Below, in pieces: positions 1 through 5,925 of a stretch of 39,332 nucleotides of DNA. A program made the position numbers and the translations under genes. The DNA is from a virus. Where the stretch lies: the IMG/VR virus record IMGVR_UViG_3300027739_000001, positions 1 to 39,332 of that record; one strand, given 5' to 3'. Below the pieces are notes generated by a model. It was not told where the DNA came from. It did no database searches and was given only the letters and a program-made list of their open reading frames with translations. Each line of letters opens with the position of its first letter. Position 1 is the first letter of the stretch.

Positions 1-127
1 TGACCGTGAATCACCGACCATTCAAACACAAGTATCATCGGCTCTTGAGTCTGTTAGATCATCACTCTCAAGCACTGAGGGGGCAATGGACCAAGAAGTC
101 AGAACTACCTCAAGCCCTACCTTTGCA
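1..127. repeat. Terminal direct repeat, left copy
   Basis: These 127 bases are identical to 39206-39332. An open reading frame runs without a break from the right end into base 2 onwards. The simplest reading is the overlap left when a circular assembly is written as a line, because 127 is a common maximum assembler k-mer. It need not be a biological terminal repeat. Confidence 0.95.
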
Positions 128-439
128 GGGTTGACGGTGACGGGGTTTACTAAGAGCGGTGCCGATGCTCCTGCCTTGAAAAGTAAAAAATTGACAGGGA
201 CCACCAACGCCACAGCGGGGGGGCTTGCGGTGGTTCTTCATGGGTTGGATTGGACAAAAATAAGGCAATGGTTTACCCAAGTTTACAACGGTACTTGGTG
301 GGTTGAGTCCGGGAGTTATGATGCAAATAATTCTTTCATAGCATATAAGGCCGCCTCAGGATTTTTAGTTTTTACAAATCCTGGTGCAACCCTTTTACTA
401 TCAAAAGCAATCGAAATATTAGTTTGGTACGAGGAATAA
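2..439 (+). CDS. Gp37-like tail protein, C-terminal part (continues from 38163)
   Basis: This is the 3' part of the gene that begins at 38163. Base 1 equals base 39206 and the frame is kept, so on the circle the protein has about 493 residues. The part here covers the end of the conserved domain, a short Ser-rich linker, and a C-terminal extension of about 110 residues. The extension has the form of a small tail-tip or fibre domain, with SSPTFAGLTVTG near its start (a motif common in phage tail fibres) and an aromatic segment ending ILVWYEE. It stops 3 bases before the next gene. The cut is an artefact of linearisation, not a truncation. Confidence 0.85.
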   Translation, partial: DRESPTIQTQVSSALESVRSSLSSTEGAMDQEVRTTSSPTFAGLTVTGFTKSGADAPALKSKKLTGTTNATAGGLAVVLHGLDWTKIRQWFTQVYNGTWWVESGSYDANNSFIAYKAASGFLVFTNPGATLLLSKAIEILVWYEE

Positions 440-441
440 AA

Positions 442-969
442 ATGACAGACCTAGAAAAAAGTTTAGACATGGCAGACCTAGTTTGGAGATCCCCGGACAT
501 TACCAAAGGCCACACTCAGGCCAAAGCCTTGGAGATAGATGGTTCCAAATGGGTAGTTTTTGAAGCTTCCGATAGCCTCACCGATATCCTTGACCACATC
601 CAATTTTGGCCTACAAAATTCAATGGATACTATGTCCATACTGGGTGGCTAAACCAATACAAAAAGATTAGGGCATGGGTTAAGCATCAATGCGATACCG
701 ACCTTCCGATTGTCTTTTGTGGCCATTCTCTAGGCGGTTCATTGGCTCAAATAGCAAGTTTAGACCTAGGAGGCCGGGTGGTATCCACCGGAAGCCCAAA
801 GCCTTTCTTTGGCAAGGTTCCTAAGATGGATTGTATACGGTTTAGGACCAAGGATGATCCAATTCCTACCCTCCCACCGGGCTATAAATCCGCTGGTTTT
901 GAGGTTGTTCTACCCGGTGGACAGGGGTGGAAGGATCACCTCCCCGGAGCATACCGAAAGTGTATATAG
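442..969 (+). CDS. Class-3 lipase-like alpha/beta hydrolase
   Basis: The 175-residue product has the layout of the Lipase_3 family. VHTGWL (about 65-70) precedes the nucleophile elbow GHSLGG with Ser96. TGSPK (116-120) follows, then DDPIP with the likely catalytic Asp138 or Asp139, then His166 in DHLPGAY. These could form a Ser-Asp-His triad. There is no signal peptide or membrane segment. A TTG codon at 424 keeps the frame open further upstream, but ATG 442 has GAGG eight bases ahead and is preferred. The gene lies just after the tail-tip gene and just before the lysis promoter, so it may be a virion-borne or late lysis esterase acting on host lipid. The fold is clear; the substrate is not known. 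Confidence 0.8.
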   Translation: MTDLEKSLDMADLVWRSPDITKGHTQAKALEIDGSKWVVFEASDSLTDILDHIQFWPTKFNGYYVHTGWLNQYKKIRAWVKHQCDTDLPIVFCGHSLGGSLAQIASLDLGGRVVSTGSPKPFFGKVPKMDCIRFRTKDDPIPTLPPGYKSAGFEVVLPGGQGWKDHLPGAYRKCI

Positions 970-973
970 TAGT

Positions 974-1002
974 TTGACAATATATAGATATTAGAATAAA
1001 AT
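974..1002 (+). promoter_or_regulatory. Sigma-70 type promoter for lysis cassette
   Basis: TTGACA at 974-979, a 17-bp spacer, and TAAAAT at 997-1002. It sits in the short gap after the lipase stop codon, about 25 bases ahead of the first lysis gene, which has AGGAGG before its ATG. Confidence 0.75.
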
Positions 1003-1026
1003 AGATTTATCCCAGGAGGCGATTAA

Positions 1027-1446
1027 ATGGCATGGGACGGCACAGACAGGAGAACCCCAGTGAGCATAGAAACAATCGACCGGGAAATGGGACAGGTTAC
1101 TGCTTTAATAGAGTCCATGGGGAAACGCATGGAAGAGGACCGGAAGGAATGGAAAGAGGGATTCTTGTCAATGAGACGGGATATAGAAGCCTTAACCCGG
1201 ATTATCTCAGATTACAAAACTAGCCATGATCTACAATCACAAAAAGACTATACATACCTTGATAATAAAATAGACGAATTGAAACTTGCACAAAAGATAC
1301 TTGAGGTCAGGCTTAAGACATTAGAAGAAGCCAAGACCAAGGGGATACTACCAAAAATCCTTGACACCGGGGTGAGAGGACTAACTACCGGGGCAATGGT
1401 GGTTATAGCCTGGTTAATTATGGAATATTTTAAGGCGGTTAAATAA
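1027..1446 (+). CDS. Coiled-coil protein with C-terminal membrane segment (lysis cassette)
   Basis: The 139-residue product is charged and helical, with a predicted coiled coil from about residue 15 to 110. A single hydrophobic segment lies near the end (about 118-133, GLTTGAMVVIAWLIMEYF). The topology resembles XhlA-type or other holin-accessory membrane proteins, but there is no clear family match by eye. It starts with ATG after AGGAGGCGATTAA, the strongest ribosome-binding site of the cassette, and is the first gene behind the 974 promoter. Its stop overlaps the endolysin start (TAATG). I infer a role in membrane permeabilisation or its timing; a structural role is possible. Confidence 0.6.
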   Translation: MAWDGTDRRTPVSIETIDREMGQVTALIESMGKRMEEDRKEWKEGFLSMRRDIEALTRIISDYKTSHDLQSQKDYTYLDNKIDELKLAQKILEVRLKTLEEAKTKGILPKILDTGVRGLTTGAMVVIAWLIMEYFKAVK

Positions 1447-1874
1447 TGGGACTAAATAGGGATGTTAAAGCATTAAAGGCTGAAGCTCAGACCAAAGCAG
1501 ATGTTCTTTTGTATAGTTGTAATCAAAACGGCCTAAGAGTTATGATACTTGAGACACTACGATCTCAGGACGTTCAGGAAGCCTATTATTCCCAAGGTCG
1601 ATCACCGCTTGAAGAAGTTAATGCAAAACGCTTAAAGGCTGGTTTATGGGCCATTGGAGAAGCGGAAAACAAGAGAGTCATAACATGGACTCTAAAGTCT
1701 AAACATCTCGAAGGTAAAGCAATTGACATAGTACCGATCACACCGGAAGGGAAAACATGGTGGAATGCTCCGGCGGACGTTTGGGAGAAACTAGGAGTAT
1801 TGGGTGAGAAAGCAGGGTTCAAGTGGGGTGGACGATGGAAAACAAAAGACTCCCCACATTTTGAGGTGCAATGA
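1446..1874 (+). CDS. M15-family peptidoglycan endopeptidase (endolysin)
   Basis: A 142-residue single-domain M15 metallopeptidase, of the kind that includes T5 endolysin and CwlK-like L-Ala-D-Glu or D-Ala-D-Ala peptidases. The zinc-ligand pattern is visible: SKHLEGKAID supplies His87 and Asp94, and KDSPHFEV supplies catalytic Asp135 and His138. There is no signal peptide and no cell-wall-binding domain, so export would depend on a holin. The start codon overlaps the stop of the previous gene (TAATG) and the end overlaps the next start, so the cassette is translationally coupled. It cuts the peptide part of murein at the end of infection. The family is secure; bond specificity is not. Confidence 0.88.
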   Translation: MGLNRDVKALKAEAQTKADVLLYSCNQNGLRVMILETLRSQDVQEAYYSQGRSPLEEVNAKRLKAGLWAIGEAENKRVITWTLKSKHLEGKAIDIVPITPEGKTWWNAPADVWEKLGVLGEKAGFKWGGRWKTKDSPHFEVQ

Positions 1875-2062
1875 TGATCAAACGAATAAAAGAATTAGTT
1901 TACAAGACAATATCAATCAAGGGTCTTTTTACTGGGACAACTTCAGTATTGTTCTTTCTAAACCCTGAGAAGGATTGGGCTTTTTGGGCTTTCATCACCG
2001 CATGGCTAGTATTTATCGGTGAACGTCTAGCCTTGAAGATATTAACAATTCTTAAAAAATGA
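1871..2062 (+). CDS. Small membrane protein, putative holin
   Basis: 63 residues with two consecutive ATG codons at the start (1871 and 1874). A basic N-terminus is followed by hydrophobic stretches around TTSVLFFLN and WAFWAFITAWLVFI, then a Lys-rich tail. Size, position directly after the endolysin and overlap with it (ATGATG over the stop) fit a small holin that forms lesions in the inner membrane. Sequence alone does not place it in a named holin family. Its stop overlaps the start of the next gene (ATGA). Confidence 0.6.
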   Translation: MMIKRIKELVYKTISIKGLFTGTTSVLFFLNPEKDWAFWAFITAWLVFIGERLALKILTILKK

Positions 2063-2385
2063 AAGGATTAATCAGTGCGTTCATTCTCGGTGTTATTCTT
2101 ACTTCTATTGGGTTCCTCATTATCGGGGGAAACTCAATATCTGATTTCAGAAAGCGACTTGATAAAGCTCAGAATGAACTTGAACTTGCAGATAAGTCTC
2201 TTATCCGCAGCCGAATTAGAATTGTCCAATCTGTCCGAATCGTTGAGACTGTCCGAACTGAAATTAGGTACATTAGAGACGGACTTGAAAGCGTCAATCA
2301 AGGACTTGGAAAAATCTCAGACCTCTCTAGGGATAGTCTCCAAATCCTTGAAGGACTTAAAAGAGTCCCAAGTCCTCTGGATTAG
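2059..2385 (+). CDS. Spanin-like protein, frame A (inner-membrane type)
   Basis: 108 residues: an N-terminal transmembrane anchor (about 3-24) followed by a long helical, heptad-rich segment with few Cys or Pro. This is the plan of an Rz-like inner-membrane spanin, N-in and C-out. The ATG overlaps the stop of the holin-like gene (ATGA) and has no ribosome-binding site of its own, so coupling is expected. Leu codons are mostly CTT, as in neighbouring genes, which suggests this is the older frame. A second ORF in another frame covers nearly all of it. Confidence 0.6.
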   Translation: MKGLISAFILGVILTSIGFLIIGGNSISDFRKRLDKAQNELELADKSLIRSRIRIVQSVRIVETVRTEIRYIRDGLESVNQGLGKISDLSRDSLQILEGLKRVPSPLD

Positions 2386-2440
2386 TCTTGGAGTTGTCGG
2401 TGGTATTGGCGTTGGCTATTTTCTTGCGAAGTGCTTCTAA
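2075..2440 (+). CDS. Spanin-like protein, frame B (overlapping frame)
   Basis: 121 residues from a GTG start that has AAAGGA eight bases ahead. It has a hydrophobic N-terminal signal-like segment (LFLLLLGSSLSG), a Leu/Ser-rich coiled coil with regular heptads, and a C-terminal transmembrane helix (VLWISLGVVGGIGVGYFLAKCF region). No lipobox cysteine is present, so it is not a classical Rz1 or u-spanin lipoprotein. It covers frame A for 311 bp. Inside the overlap its Leu codons are TTG, CTG and TTA; after the overlap they switch to CTT. That is what overprinting on frame A would produce. It could be the second subunit of a spanin pair or a chance ORF; its regular architecture favours the former. 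Confidence 0.5.
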   Translation: MRSFSVLFLLLLGSSLSGETQYLISESDLIKLRMNLNLQISLLSAAELELSNLSESLRLSELKLGTLETDLKASIKDLEKSQTSLGIVSKSLKDLKESQVLWISLGVVGGIGVGYFLAKCF

Positions 2441-2641
2441 ATCTGGTGTTATTTTCCGATCTTTGGAGAATAGGAACTCCATTGCCTTTTCTTTAACCTC
2501 TGGTAATTTTGACCCTCTCAAGAGGTCATAGCAAGCCCAAATACCTTTTCGAACATTTATCAGTCTAGGATTATCTTTTATTTCCAAATCCCATTTGTCA
2601 AGGATTGGATTAGACGGTGTATTGAAAACTTTATTAATCAT
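2357..2641 (-). CDS. Hypothetical protein, distal end of leftward operon
   Basis: 94 residues, mixed charge, helical, with no membrane segment or motif I recognise. It is the last leftward gene and its 3' end overlaps the end of the rightward spanin-like frames, so the two operons converge without spacing. Its ATG lies 3 bases after the tRNA-like 3' end of the structured RNA locus and has no visible ribosome-binding site. If real, it is probably carried on the transcript that starts at about 3012. Confidence 0.5.
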   Translation of the reverse strand: MINKVFNTPSNPILDKWDLEIKDNPRLINVRKGIWACYDLLRGSKLPEVKEKAMEFLFSKDRKITPDLEALRKKIANANTTDNSKTNPEDLGLF

Positions 2642-2643
2642 AT

Positions 2644-2731
2644 TGGAAGCGACTGGAATTGAACCAGCATCTTGTCACAAAGTGGCAAGCATCCCACTCG
2701 ACTTTAATCGAGTTGAAATTATCACACTCCC
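2644..2731 (-). tRNA. tRNA-like element, class II size, non-canonical
   Basis: 88 nt. The acceptor GGGAGTG pairs with CGCTTCC (7 bp, two G-U), TG fills positions 8-9, the T-arm is GCTGG-TTCAATT-CCAGT, and the discriminator is A. The middle does not fold as a normal D-arm plus anticodon arm: a 6-bp stem with a 6-nt loop (TTAAAG) and a long stem CTTGcCAC/GTGaCAAG take their place. CCA is not encoded in the usual place. A Ser or Leu tRNA with a lost D-arm, or a tRNA mimic, are both possible. Confidence 0.35.
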
Positions 2732-2870
2732 ATAGTTGACACCCGATCTTGTTAAATCCGGTGTCCCTCGCTTTGAAAATTAGTTGTATTTTTACCACAC
2801 TACCGGTATAAACACGTTAAGGTGTTGTTTTTTCCTACAACTCGGATAATTTTTCACCCATACGGGCTAA

Positions 2871-2938
2871 GCAAGTTTCAGGAGTTGAACCCGAACTTTT
2901 CACTAACTGTGATTGTACTCCCATTATACTAAACTTGC
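2871..2938 (-). tRNA. tRNA-like element, possibly Asn(GTT)
   Basis: 68 nt. The acceptor GCAAGTT/AACTTGC is a perfect 7 bp, followed by TA, a D-arm GTAT-AATGGGA-GTAC, and a T-arm TCGGG-TTCAACT-CCTGA with one G-U. The anticodon arm is short: TCAC-AGTTA-GTGA instead of 5+7+5. GTT would be the anticodon if read in the centre. A standard scanner may score it low because of that arm. Confidence 0.45.
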
Positions 2939-3018
2939 GGATTGGCCGTACTCTCCGACCTGTCTCCCATTATCGTTAAGAGGATCAAGCCTCTTATGGT
3001 GCGATACCCTACCAAAAA

Positions 3019-3047
3019 ACTATAACAGTACTAACAAATAATGTCAA
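3019..3047 (-). promoter_or_regulatory. Promoter of the structured RNA locus
   Basis: On the minus strand TTGACA (3047-3042), 17-bp spacer, TATAGT (3024-3019). Transcription would begin near the GG at 3012. No coding gene starts within 350 bases downstream, so the promoter appears dedicated to the RNA. Confidence 0.7.
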
Positions 3048-3088
3048 TACAGAAATCCAAAATAAAATTGAACCGATGTAAAATGAGT

Positions 3089-3274
3089 TCATTTTGTTTT
3101 TGTAATCTCCTTGTATCCGTCCTCTGTCAATTCGTACTGGACAATTCCTTTCTGGTAATCAAGCTGGCCTCTCTTGTATGACTCTAGGCTAAATGGTATA
3201 CCCCAAATTACCAGGCCAAATAATAGACCTAGTGCGATACCTGACCACAGGATAGCTTTTTCAACCGAACTCAC
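3089..3274 (-). CDS. Small single-pass membrane protein
   Basis: 61 residues starting at GTG, with a hydrophobic helix at about 8-28 (ILWSGIALGLLFGLVIWGI) and a charged C-terminal half. GGAGGTGAATT precedes the GTG, and the start overlaps the previous stop (GTGA). No family is recognised. It belongs to a run of small leftward genes of unknown function at the end of the early operon. Confidence 0.6.
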   Translation of the reverse strand: MSSVEKAILWSGIALGLLFGLVIWGIPFSLESYKRGQLDYQKGIVQYELTEDGYKEITKTK

Positions 3275-3717
3275 AATTCACCTCCAATTCCTTCCCAATC
3301 TTCCCGGTAGGGGGCTGGAATGATGAAATAATTACCATTATTATCCTCTATCCAAACTCCATCTATATCTGTAAAATGTATGCTGTTTGCACAAGTATAA
3401 AACCACCGTACCGCCCCTTTTACGTATCCACTGAGGTGCTTAAGTATCACTTCGATGGGGAAGGCGTGGAAGTTGAAACTGTTTATATAATGCTCATTAT
3501 CATAGACTGCAATCCGAACAAATTCATCGCCATCATACCATTTTCCCAAACACCCTTTCCAGATATCAGGATTTTTCAGTTTTTTGAGTAGACCTCTCTT
3601 TTCAGTCAAAACACACATGGTCGAAAAACTATCATCATTCGCCGGGCTTGCTTCCATGATCTCAAGAGCCTCTTCCAGAACCTTAATCTCATGTTCCAAT
3701 TTTTCTTTTTCGGTCAT
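3271..3717 (-). CDS. Hypothetical protein
   Basis: 148 residues. The first 30 form a predicted amphipathic or coiled helix (EKEKLEHEIKVLEEALEIME). The rest is a globular domain rich in aromatic residues (WYDGDEFVRIAVYDNEHY, YKGAVRWFY-like stretch, VWIEDNNGNYFIIP). No catalytic motif is recognised. It is coupled upstream (ATGA with the 51-residue gene) and downstream (GTGA). Confidence 0.6.
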   Translation of the reverse strand: MTEKEKLEHEIKVLEEALEIMEASPANDDSFSTMCVLTEKRGLLKKLKNPDIWKGCLGKWYDGDEFVRIAVYDNEHYINSFNFHAFPIEVILKHLSGYVKGAVRWFYTCANSIHFTDIDGVWIEDNNGNYFIIPAPYREDWEGIGGEL

Positions 3718-3869
3718 TTTGTTTTCCTTATTTCTTCCTTTATTTCCTCAATGCCAAACATAATACCATTCCAGGCTATTACTACAATTAAAGAATCCTT
3801 ATTTGATCCTTCTAAAAATAAGTACCCAATTAAGGTGAGTACACCAATTCCGGCATATATCCATTTCAT
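3714..3869 (-). CDS. Small two-helix membrane protein (51 aa)
   Basis: A short gene starting MKWIYAGIGVLTLIGYLFLE and ending KEEIRKTK. Two hydrophobic stretches suggest a hairpin in the membrane. GGAGGAAACAAA precedes the ATG and the stop overlaps the next start (ATGA), which together make it convincing despite its size. Function unknown. Confidence 0.65.
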   Translation of the reverse strand: MKWIYAGIGVLTLIGYLFLEGSNKDSLIVVIAWNGIMFGIEEIKEEIRKTK

Positions 3870-3889
3870 TTTGTTTCCTCCATTTCCTT

Positions 3890-4312
3890 TTAAAAAAATG
3901 ATAGTTTTTTTCTCTCATGTTTAAACCCATCTATAGAATAGGAAAAAGAATTTCCTTTATTGATTATATGCGTTGAAAAATTTCCTTCAACTGATAAACT
4001 TCCGTCTTTTAAAACTTCAATGGAAAATAGATTTTCTCCGTTAAGACTGCAAAAATCTTGAATCTCTTTCAGATTTTCTCCTGTCCAAACTATCCTTTTT
4101 TGTGGGACGTGTGGTTTTTGGTCTCCGTTCATCCTACTGCTTTGAAAGTGTACACATCCAAACAATGGGCCAGTTTGAAAGCCTCCACCCTCATTGTACG
4201 AATAGTCAAGCTCATCAATATTTTCTTCTTCATTTAAATAGATATTTTCGTGTAGTTTTCCTTCATTTCTACACATTCTTTTTTTCCACCATTTACAATC
4301 TTTACAGTACAT
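3890..4312 (-). CDS. Hypothetical protein with N-terminal Cys cluster
   Basis: 140 residues. The N-terminus MYCKDCKWWKKRMC, followed by GCVHF at about 52-56, is a Cys-rich pattern that could bind zinc; it is common in small phage proteins. The C-terminal 70 residues look like a separate beta-rich domain (FSIEVLKDGSLSVEGNFSTHII). GGAGGACTAA precedes the ATG. No function can be assigned. Confidence 0.6.
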   Translation of the reverse strand: MYCKDCKWWKKRMCRNEGKLHENIYLNEEENIDELDYSYNEGGGFQTGPLFGCVHFQSSRMNGDQKPHVPQKRIVWTGENLKEIQDFCSLNGENLFSIEVLKDGSLSVEGNFSTHIINKGNSFSYSIDGFKHERKKLSFF

Positions 4313-4396
4313 TTAGTCCTCCATTTCCTTTTCGATAGACCACAAAATAGCGATTGAGTACACACTCAGTAATATTAAAAAATGTAAAATTGTCAT
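4313..4396 (-). CDS. 27-residue membrane micropeptide
   Basis: An ORF with product beginning MTILHFLILLSVYSIAILWS and ending IEKEMED: one transmembrane helix with an acidic tail. The ATG overlaps the stop of the preceding coiled-coil gene (ATGA) with GGAG a few bases ahead. Its last codons contain the ribosome-binding site of the following gene. It fills an otherwise unexplained gap in a densely packed operon. Short, so moderate confidence. Confidence 0.45.
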   Translation of the reverse strand: MTILHFLILLSVYSIAILWSIEKEMED

Positions 4397-4899
4397 GACT
4401 CCATTTCCTTCAGCTTGGCGAGGGTTTCCGCCATAGCTTTTGCATTGTAAAACTTGATAGCCTCCCCCAACTCCACCGCCATAGCCTTCCACGTGTCCCG
4501 GTCGGCTTCCATTGCCTTTCCTGTTTCAACGCTAAATGTAGAAACTCCCCCTTTGAGGGCTTCGTGTATTGGTATCCAAACATCATCACCGCAAACGTCA
4601 CTAGACAGGCTATTGCAAAACTTTTCAGCAATTTTCAACGCCTCCATAAGCCGTTTGTTTTCGGCCTTTGAATTGTTAAATTCATTTTGGAAATCCTGAG
4701 CGATATCCTTCCATTTATCAATCTCAACGGAAAGCCGTTTGTTCTCGGCCTTTGAATTGTTAACTTCATTTTGGAAATCCTGAGCGATATCCTTCCATTT
4801 ATCAATCTCAACGGAAAGCCGTTTGTTCTCGGCTTCGAGGGCTTCGCACTTTGTTTCAAGTTCTTCTATTTTTTGCTCTAGGGATTTAAAATCACTCAT
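4393..4899 (-). CDS. Coiled-coil protein with tandem 28-residue repeat
   Basis: 168 residues. The first 90 form a strong coiled coil containing two nearly identical 28-residue units (AENKRLSVEIDKWKDIAQDF...) and the start of a third. The C-terminal half has WIPIHEALKGG and DTWKAMAVELGEAIKFYNAK, again helical. GGGAGGTGGTGGA precedes the ATG, and the start overlaps the previous stop (ATGA). No enzyme motif. The repeat is an exact-length 84-bp DNA duplication, so copy number may vary among relatives. Confidence 0.65.
   Translation of the reverse strand: MSDFKSLEQKIEELETKCEALEAENKRLSVEIDKWKDIAQDFQNEVNNSKAENKRLSVEIDKWKDIAQDFQNEFNNSKAENKRLMEALKIAEKFCNSLSSDVCGDDVWIPIHEALKGGVSTFSVETGKAMEADRDTWKAMAVELGEAIKFYNAKAMAETLAKLKEMES
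4648..4833. repeat. 84-bp tandem repeat, about 2.2 copies
   Basis: Units begin at 4648, 4732 and 4816 (each with AAGCCGTTTGTT). The first two differ at only a few bases. They encode the 28-residue coiled-coil repeats on the minus strand and preserve the frame. Confidence 0.9.
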
Positions 4900-5291
4900 T
4901 CCACCACCTCCCGTCCAAACGGCACACCTTCCAGGGTGTCGGTGACGTCTAAAAAGTCACTTAGCAAAGTTTCAAACGATACCTCCGAATCTCTGTTATT
5001 TGTTGTATAAACATATATGTCTAAAACTGCATCTACTAAAAAATAGTATCCACTGCTTTTACTTTTCGCTTTCCTCCCCACAAGCCAAGCCCCATCCTCC
5101 GGGCCATAGGGGACAAGTTTAGGCTCGGGTATTTGTCGGATATTGTATTCATCTTTTAAATATTCAAGAATGTGGTTAAGAGATTCTATATCCTCCCACC
5201 ATTTACCAGTTATGCCTACTATCTCACACTGATATTTCTTACCAGCCTTGAACCCTTGTAAAATCTCGATCATTTCGTCAATCGTTTTCAT
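4896..5291 (-). CDS. Hypothetical protein (MKTIDEMIEIL type)
   Basis: 131 residues from ATG 5291, chosen because GGAGGG lies just upstream; an in-frame ATG at 5306 contains that ribosome-binding site. The N-terminus MKTIDEMIEILQGFKAGKKYQ resembles small phage proteins of unknown function that begin with a helix followed by a beta domain with W residues (GKWWEDIESL). The rest is globular. It is coupled to the next gene by ATGA. Confidence 0.6.
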   Translation of the reverse strand: MKTIDEMIEILQGFKAGKKYQCEIVGITGKWWEDIESLNHILEYLKDEYNIRQIPEPKLVPYGPEDGAWLVGRKAKSKSSGYYFLVDAVLDIYVYTTNNRDSEVSFETLLSDFLDVTDTLEGVPFGREVVE

Positions 5292-5473
5292 CGTGTAACC
5301 CTCCATTTAAGTTCATCAAGTTCTCTGACAGTCAAAAGGTTTGTTACCTCTCGGCCGTGCAAATAAATCCCTCGGTTTATGAAATAGTAATAATCGAACC
5401 CCTGGTCATCGATGGTAAAGTCCACCTCTAGTTCGTGGATTTTTTCTCCACGTCGCAATGTGTAGCTAGTCAT
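5288..5473 (-). CDS. Hypothetical protein
   Basis: 61 residues from ATG 5473 (MTSYTLRRGEKIHELEVDF). A TTG further up is in frame, but the GTGGGGA before this ATG fits better. A small all-beta-looking protein with several Tyr and acidic residues. It overlaps both neighbours by a few bases. No family recognised. Confidence 0.5.
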   Translation of the reverse strand: MTSYTLRRGEKIHELEVDFTIDDQGFDYYYFINRGIYLHGREVTNLLTVRELDELKWRVTR

Positions 5474-5711
5474 GTTTTTTCCCCACAATCAAAGGAAAAT
5501 CCATCCCCCGGTCATAAATCTCAAGGTGGTATCCGTCACCATACTGAATCCAAAACCCATCTTCTCCAATGGGGTGGTATCCGGTGACACCATCCAAGTT
5601 AAGCTTTTCATTGACCACGTTTTGATAGGGTGTCAGGGGGTGCACCTGAGTCCCAAAGGCTAGGGCAATAATAAAAAGCCCAGCAACAATACTAAGGGTT
5701 AATGTTCGCAT
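5466..5711 (-). CDS. Small exported or membrane-anchored protein
   Basis: 81 residues. MRTLTLSIVAGLFIIALAFG is a signal peptide or N-terminal anchor, followed by a polar domain (GYHPIGEDGFWIQYGDGYHLEIY). GGAGGCTTTAA precedes the ATG. Envelope-directed proteins in early phage operons can act in superinfection exclusion, but nothing here proves that role. Confidence 0.6.
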   Translation of the reverse strand: MRTLTLSIVAGLFIIALAFGTQVHPLTPYQNVVNEKLNLDGVTGYHPIGEDGFWIQYGDGYHLEIYDRGMDFPLIVGKKHD

Positions 5712-5877
5712 TTAAAGCCTCCTGTGCTATCTTCATTCGGTTGGCTGTTTCTTGGAGTTTCCACTTGTCATTAATCACAAACGAAGTTGTTACTCCACTA
5801 CCAATGATCACAACTTGGCGGATTCCGGGGAATAGCACAACCTCCACATCACCCATCATCAATCTTATCTCTTCCAT
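5692..5877 (-). CDS. Hypothetical protein
   Basis: 61 residues from ATG 5877 (MEEIRLMMGDVEVVLFPGI). The in-frame ATG at 5898 lies within the -10 region of the 5897 promoter, and GGGAG sits 7 bases ahead of ATG 5877, so the latter is chosen. Beta-rich N-terminal half, helical C-terminal half. First gene of the small-gene block behind that promoter. Confidence 0.55.
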   Translation of the reverse strand: MEEIRLMMGDVEVVLFPGIRQVVIIGSGVTTSFVINDKWKLQETANRMKIAQEALNANINP

Positions 5878-5896
5878 TTTTTTCTCCCTTGAATAC

Positions 5897-5925
5897 ATAC
5901 TAAATTAATAACCAAAATCTATCAA
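5897..5925 (-). promoter_or_regulatory. Internal leftward promoter (TAGTAT type)
   Basis: Minus strand TTGATA (5925-5920), 17-bp spacer, TAGTAT (5902-5897), then GTATTCAAGGGAG leading into the next gene. Same design as the promoters at 8696, 11644 and 14421. The -35 lies within the end of the methyltransferase gene. Confidence 0.75.

Larger units (their letters stand above)
2644..3012 (-). ncRNA. Structured RNA locus with tRNA-like elements
   Basis: About 370 bases with no ORF but many strong stems on the minus strand, starting about 7 bases after a consensus promoter (3019-3047). In order of transcription: a compound hairpin at 3006-2971 (TATCG/CGATA outside, AAGAGG/CCTCTT inside); a tRNA-like element at 2938-2871; small hairpins; a 10-bp hairpin with one G-G mismatch at 2765-2738; and a second tRNA-like element at 2731-2644. 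The size resembles tmRNA, but no Ala-rich tag ORF or pairing 5' and 3' ends were found. It may be a degenerate tRNA cluster or a new phage RNA. Confidence 0.5.

Noticed and set aside
1-127. Biological direct terminal repeat (T7-like)
   Set aside because: The repeat is exactly 127 bases, a usual assembler k-mer, and lies inside a coding region with an uninterrupted frame across it.
1027-1223. Second ORF (63 residues) overlapping the first lysis gene
   Set aside because: It starts 5 bases after the real start in another frame, and the product is low-complexity with no membrane or coiled-coil character.
2644-3012. tmRNA
   Set aside because: Length and T-arm are suggestive, but the 5' end does not pair well with the 3' acceptor strand and no tag ORF ending in Ala-Ala-stop was found.
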